This document shows positions 62,028 through 64,000 of a DNA stretch of 64,000 nucleotides, one piece after another (the first letter of the stretch is position 1; each line of letters starts with the position of its first letter). The position numbers were made by a program, and so were the translations under genes. The stretch comes from Candidatus Accumulibacter conexus (GTDB lineage Bacteria > Pseudomonadota > Gammaproteobacteria > Burkholderiales > Rhodocyclaceae): positions 1-64,000 of the forward strand of contig JAGFNJ010000016.1 in the NCBI GenBank assembly GCA_017592775.1. Direction: 5' to 3'. The notes beneath the pieces are model-generated. The model was not told the origin of the DNA and searched no databases. It saw only the letters and a program-made list of their open reading frames with translations.

Positions 62028-62784
62028 GCGGCGGCCCAGCCAGCAGCGAGTTGCATTGACCTTTCGCGCGCCCGGCGAACAACGTGGCGCCCTCATCAAC
62101 CATCAAGACCGTGCCGAGTTCCGGGGTCTGCTCGGCTCCGCCCACCACTGGCTGGCCGTCCGCAGAATCGGGAACCAGATGGGCCGTGAAAGCAGCGCGC
62201 ATCCGAAGCTGGTGCGCGACACCTTGCGGGCGGCGCATGGTGTCGTTCCCGTGCAAATCGCCATATTCGAGGGCCTGATCGGCGAAGCACGAAAGGTGCC
62301 GCTGGGCTTGATGGTCCAGGCAGGCAATCGGCGCGGGCGCGCGAGTGGTCGTGGTCGCGTCCATCGTACGGCCCGCTTGCTGCCGCAGCGCGCGGCCCCT
62401 TGGCATTGCAGTGCAAGGCTGCGGCAACCGTGGAGCAATTCACATGCCATCGGCCCGGGCCCTGCGATCATCCGGGGCAGTCGCATGTCGGCGCGCTCGC
62501 CGTGCGGCCTGGCGTTGAACCATCGCGACCGACGATCGTCTGCGAGCGGCTGCTGCCCGCAAGGGCTGCGCGCTGCGAGCACTTGCGGAATGAACCGCGC
62601 CGTCACGGCCGCTGTGCTCGGAACGAACGACGAGCAGTCTGCTGAATGCCAGCGCATTCCGGCATGGCGGTAGCGTGCCCGCGCGCGCGCCGTCGGACGC
62701 CCGGTACGACCCCCGTCGGGCCGAGCCGGGAGACCGGCTGCCAATCGCCGGACTGCAACCCGCGGGCCGGATTCAACCCGCGGT
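62028..62784. other. Intergenic, ops element and unrecognised remnants
   Basis: No convincing gene in 757 bases. Short frames on both strands do not match known families. The JUMPstart-like element at 62642-62683 is the only clear signal, 108 bases ahead of the ugd remnant. Confidence 0.5.
62642..62683 (+). promoter_or_regulatory. JUMPstart-like element with ops core, copy 2
   Basis: The ops core GGCGGTAGCGTG is at 62666-62677. The preceding hairpin is GAATGC-CAGC-GCATTC, whose arms differ from copy 1 but still pair. The flanks GGCAT before and CC-GCG after are shared with copy 1. It faces the ugd remnant. Confidence 0.75.
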
Positions 62785-63085
62785 AGACGCGATGCTCGCG
62801 ACGCGGGTCAGCTTCATCAACGAACGCGCCAACCTCGCCCAAGCGACCCCAAACGAGTGCCATTTTGCTATCTGGGCACAGGCTTTCAGGCCGAACACCG
62901 AGGGCATGCGCGAAGCGCCGGGTCGGACGCTGCTCAACGAACTCTTCGCTGCCGGAGCGACCGCCACCGCCCGCGGCCCGGTCGCCATGGAAGCGGCCCG
63001 GCGGGTCTTCCGCGACGAGGCGTCACCGATATACGTGACCCATCCGCAGACTGTGCTCGAAACGCTTGGTGCGCGGGCTGGTCTC
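62785..63085 (+). pseudogene. ugd: UDP-glucose 6-dehydrogenase fragment with internal deletion
   Basis: A frame with two blocks of UDP-glucose dehydrogenase. 'DAMLATRVSFINERANLAQ' matches the central helix (usual 'NAMLATRISFMNELANLAE'). It jumps directly to 'FAIWAQAFRPNTEGMREAPGRTLL' and 'RGPVAMEAARRVF', the C-terminal domain (usual '[20 protein letters not shown]'). The catalytic-Cys region between these blocks and the whole N-terminal NAD domain are missing. The fragment must be inactive. It is the only EPS-type sequence after the second ops element. Confidence 0.78.
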
Positions 63086-63118
63086 CGGAATGAATTTCAT
63101 ATACTGTCACCTTTATTT
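63086..63118 (+). promoter_or_regulatory. Accessory promoter module, copy 3
   Basis: GGAATGAATTTCATATACTG then TCACCTTTATT. The -10-like TATACT is at 63100-63105. The ATG of the next gene follows 15 bases later, so the leader is very short. Confidence 0.6.
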
Positions 63119-63120
63119 AC

Positions 63121-63324
63121 ATGAGAACTGATGCAGAAATTCGCCATGAAGGTGTAGCGACGCTCATCAAAACCCTTGGCCCCGTCGAAGCCGAGCGATT
63201 TATCGCACTGATCAACCGGGAACGGCTTGATTACACCGAATGGCGCAGAAATCAATGGCTGGAAGAAACAGTTGCCTCCCTCGCCGATAAGGCAAGAAAA
63301 CTTCGTTCGGCAAGTAAGGAATGA
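63121..63324 (+). CDS. Small protein of a tandem paralogue pair, first
   Basis: A 67-residue protein. It has the pattern 'AEIRHEGVATLIKTLGPVEAERFIALINRE' (residues 5-34) and a Trp/Arg-rich C-terminal part. The next gene's product has the same pattern. I do not recognise a characterised family. The size and the neighbourhood (Rpn, MntA/HepT) hint at a toxin-antitoxin-type antitoxin, but this is a guess. It sits right after a promoter module. Confidence 0.6.
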   Translation: MRTDAEIRHEGVATLIKTLGPVEAERFIALINRERLDYTEWRRNQWLEETVASLADKARKLRSASKE

Positions 63325-63398
63325 ATCCTCAAGCCAATTTACGCGATGAGCCCGCTCGAATTCATTGCTCAAGAGGAACCATCAGTGGCGAAACACTG

Positions 63399-63584
63399 AT
63401 GACCGAAGAACGACTGATCCGTCAAGCGACCGATGTCTTGATCGAAAATCTGGGGATCATGGAGGCCACCCGCTTTTTCACCCTGAGCCGCGAAGGCCGT
63501 CCGGAGCCTGTGGAACGACACAGAGCATGGCAAGGAGATCTGGACAAGGAGGTGTTCTTTGCCGAGATTTTTGGGGCAGACTAA
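63399..63584 (+). CDS. Small protein of a tandem paralogue pair, second
   Basis: A 61-residue protein with 'LIRQATDVLIENLGIMEATRFFTLSREG', aligning with the first small gene (shared A-x3-LI-x2-LG-x2-EA-x-RF). The C-terminus 'HRAWQGDLDKEVFFAEIFG' also resembles its partner. The start is the ATG at 63399 that aligns with the paralogue's N-terminus; an ATG at 63321 overlaps the previous stop (ATGA) and would add 26 residues. Confidence 0.55.
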   Translation: MTEERLIRQATDVLIENLGIMEATRFFTLSREGRPEPVERHRAWQGDLDKEVFFAEIFGAD

Positions 63585-63646
63585 AGGTCCAAGGTAGGCA
63601 AGAACGGAGGCCGGGAAGGGCGGCGCCAATGCGTTTCTGCTCTTGC

Positions 63647-63667
63647 GGGGACAAGGAGACTGTCCCC
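63647..63667. repeat. Short palindrome GGGGACA-N7-TGTCCCC
   Basis: A seven-base inverted repeat with a seven-base loop just ahead of promoter module copy 4. It resembles the GGGACA/TGTCCC palindromes of REP-type intergenic elements. Confidence 0.5.
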
Positions 63668-63702
63668 TTATCCCAGTGGAGGTTATCGAGTGGGCGCTTC
63701 TG

Positions 63703-63734
63703 GGAAGGTATTTCATATACTGTTTCTTTAATTG
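63703..63734 (+). promoter_or_regulatory. Accessory promoter module, copy 4
   Basis: GGAAGGTATTTCATATACTG then TTTCTTTAATT, with TATACT at 63716-63721. It differs from copy 2 in only a few positions across 30 bases. It lies 24 bases ahead of the right-edge Rpn gene. Confidence 0.65.
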
Positions 63735-63758
63735 CCCATCTCCGCCAAGCACAGACCG

Positions 63759-64000
63759 ATGGAAAAGCCGACCCTACCCAGCGACGACTACGACACCCCG
63801 TGGAAAGACGCGTTGACGCGCTACTTCCCGGAGTTCATGGCCTTCTACTTCCCGCGAGCCCACGGCGAGATCGACTGGCAGCAGCCGCACATTTTCCTCG
63901 AACAGGAACTCGCCCAGGTGGTGCAGGACGCGCAGCTCGGCAAGCGTCTGGTTGACTGCCTGGTGCAGGTCGCGACGCGGGACGGAGGTGAGCAATGGGT
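63759..64000 (+). CDS. Rpn-family nuclease, partial at right edge
   Basis: The first 80 residues of an Rpn protein. 'DDYDTPWKDALTRYFPEFMA' and 'FLEQELAQVVQDAQLGKRL' are close to the protein at 59121 ('DDYDTPWKDAVTRYFPEFIA'; 'FLDQELAQIVRDAELGKRL'), so the two are recent paralogues. The gene runs off the window. The ATG at 63759 is preferred because the conserved region begins nine residues later. Confidence 0.85.
   Translation, partial: MEKPTLPSDDYDTPWKDALTRYFPEFMAFYFPRAHGEIDWQQPHIFLEQELAQVVQDAQLGKRLVDCLVQVATRDGGEQW

Noticed and set aside
62014-62427. Minus-strand open frame downstream of the second Rpn gene
   Set aside because: Overlaps the Rpn gene's end, shows no motif and has no ribosome binding site.

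Overview
This is a GC-rich chromosomal segment from a betaproteobacterium. The gene set suggests a Rhodocyclales / 'Candidatus Accumulibacter'-like organism: polyhydroxyalkanoate genes phaB and phaR beside a sodium-pumping methylmalonyl-CoA decarboxylase, a periplasmic nitrate reductase, an NAD-type formate dehydrogenase, cobalamin uptake, a PEP-CTERM protein and a GDP-fucose exopolysaccharide locus. The taxonomic placement is inference from gene content; there is no rRNA in the window.

Layout. 0.2-5.1 kb (minus): cobalamin uptake operon btuB-btuC-btuD-btuF behind a cobalamin riboswitch. 5.3-6.1 kb: PEP-CTERM protein. 6.4-11.9 kb (minus): formate dehydrogenase operon (fused GB subunit, alpha subunit, FdhD). 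12-13.8 kb: rRNA hydroxylase RlhA. 14-15 kb: two small unknown genes. 15.2-18.4 kb (minus): methyltransferase, rnhA, dnaQ and a NosD-like protein, divergent from gloB. 19.4-27.1 kb: a lone response regulator, a large DUF748 envelope protein, rmuC and a kinase-HDOD-GAF fusion. 27-30.3 kb: bamD, rluD, pgeF and a small membrane protein. 30.4-32 kb: phaB, phaR. 32.2-35.8 kb (minus): mmdADCB. 36.2 kb: tRNA-Leu(CAG). 36.3-42 kb: rnr, napF and an ACP/acyl-AMP ligase/acyltransferase fusion. 42.1-47.6 kb (minus): napDAGHB behind a perfect FNR box. 47.7-52.8 kb (minus): gamma-carbonic anhydrase-like protein and a MacAB-TolC type exporter. 52.9-57.9 kb: RfaH/NusG-like antiterminator, gmd, fcl, a beta-CASP hydrolase and an EPS-associated MarR regulator. 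57.9-64 kb: accessory region with an MntA antitoxin plus a truncated HepT, three Rpn nucleases, DUF29, two small paralogues and a decayed ugd fragment.

How the parts fit. Propionyl/methylmalonyl-CoA turnover needs cobalamin, so btu, mmd and pha genes fit a propionate-linked PHA metabolism. Formate dehydrogenase and Nap give anaerobic electron flow. The right end holds the most unusual material. Two JUMPstart-like elements, each with the ops core GGCGGTAGCGTG behind a covarying hairpin, bracket the accessory genes, and an RfaH homologue is encoded a few kb upstream. Both complete Rpn genes have a well-placed internal in-frame start for a C-terminal product, as in nested RpnL/RpnS toxin-antitoxin genes. 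Four accessory genes share the same TATAnT-containing upstream module.
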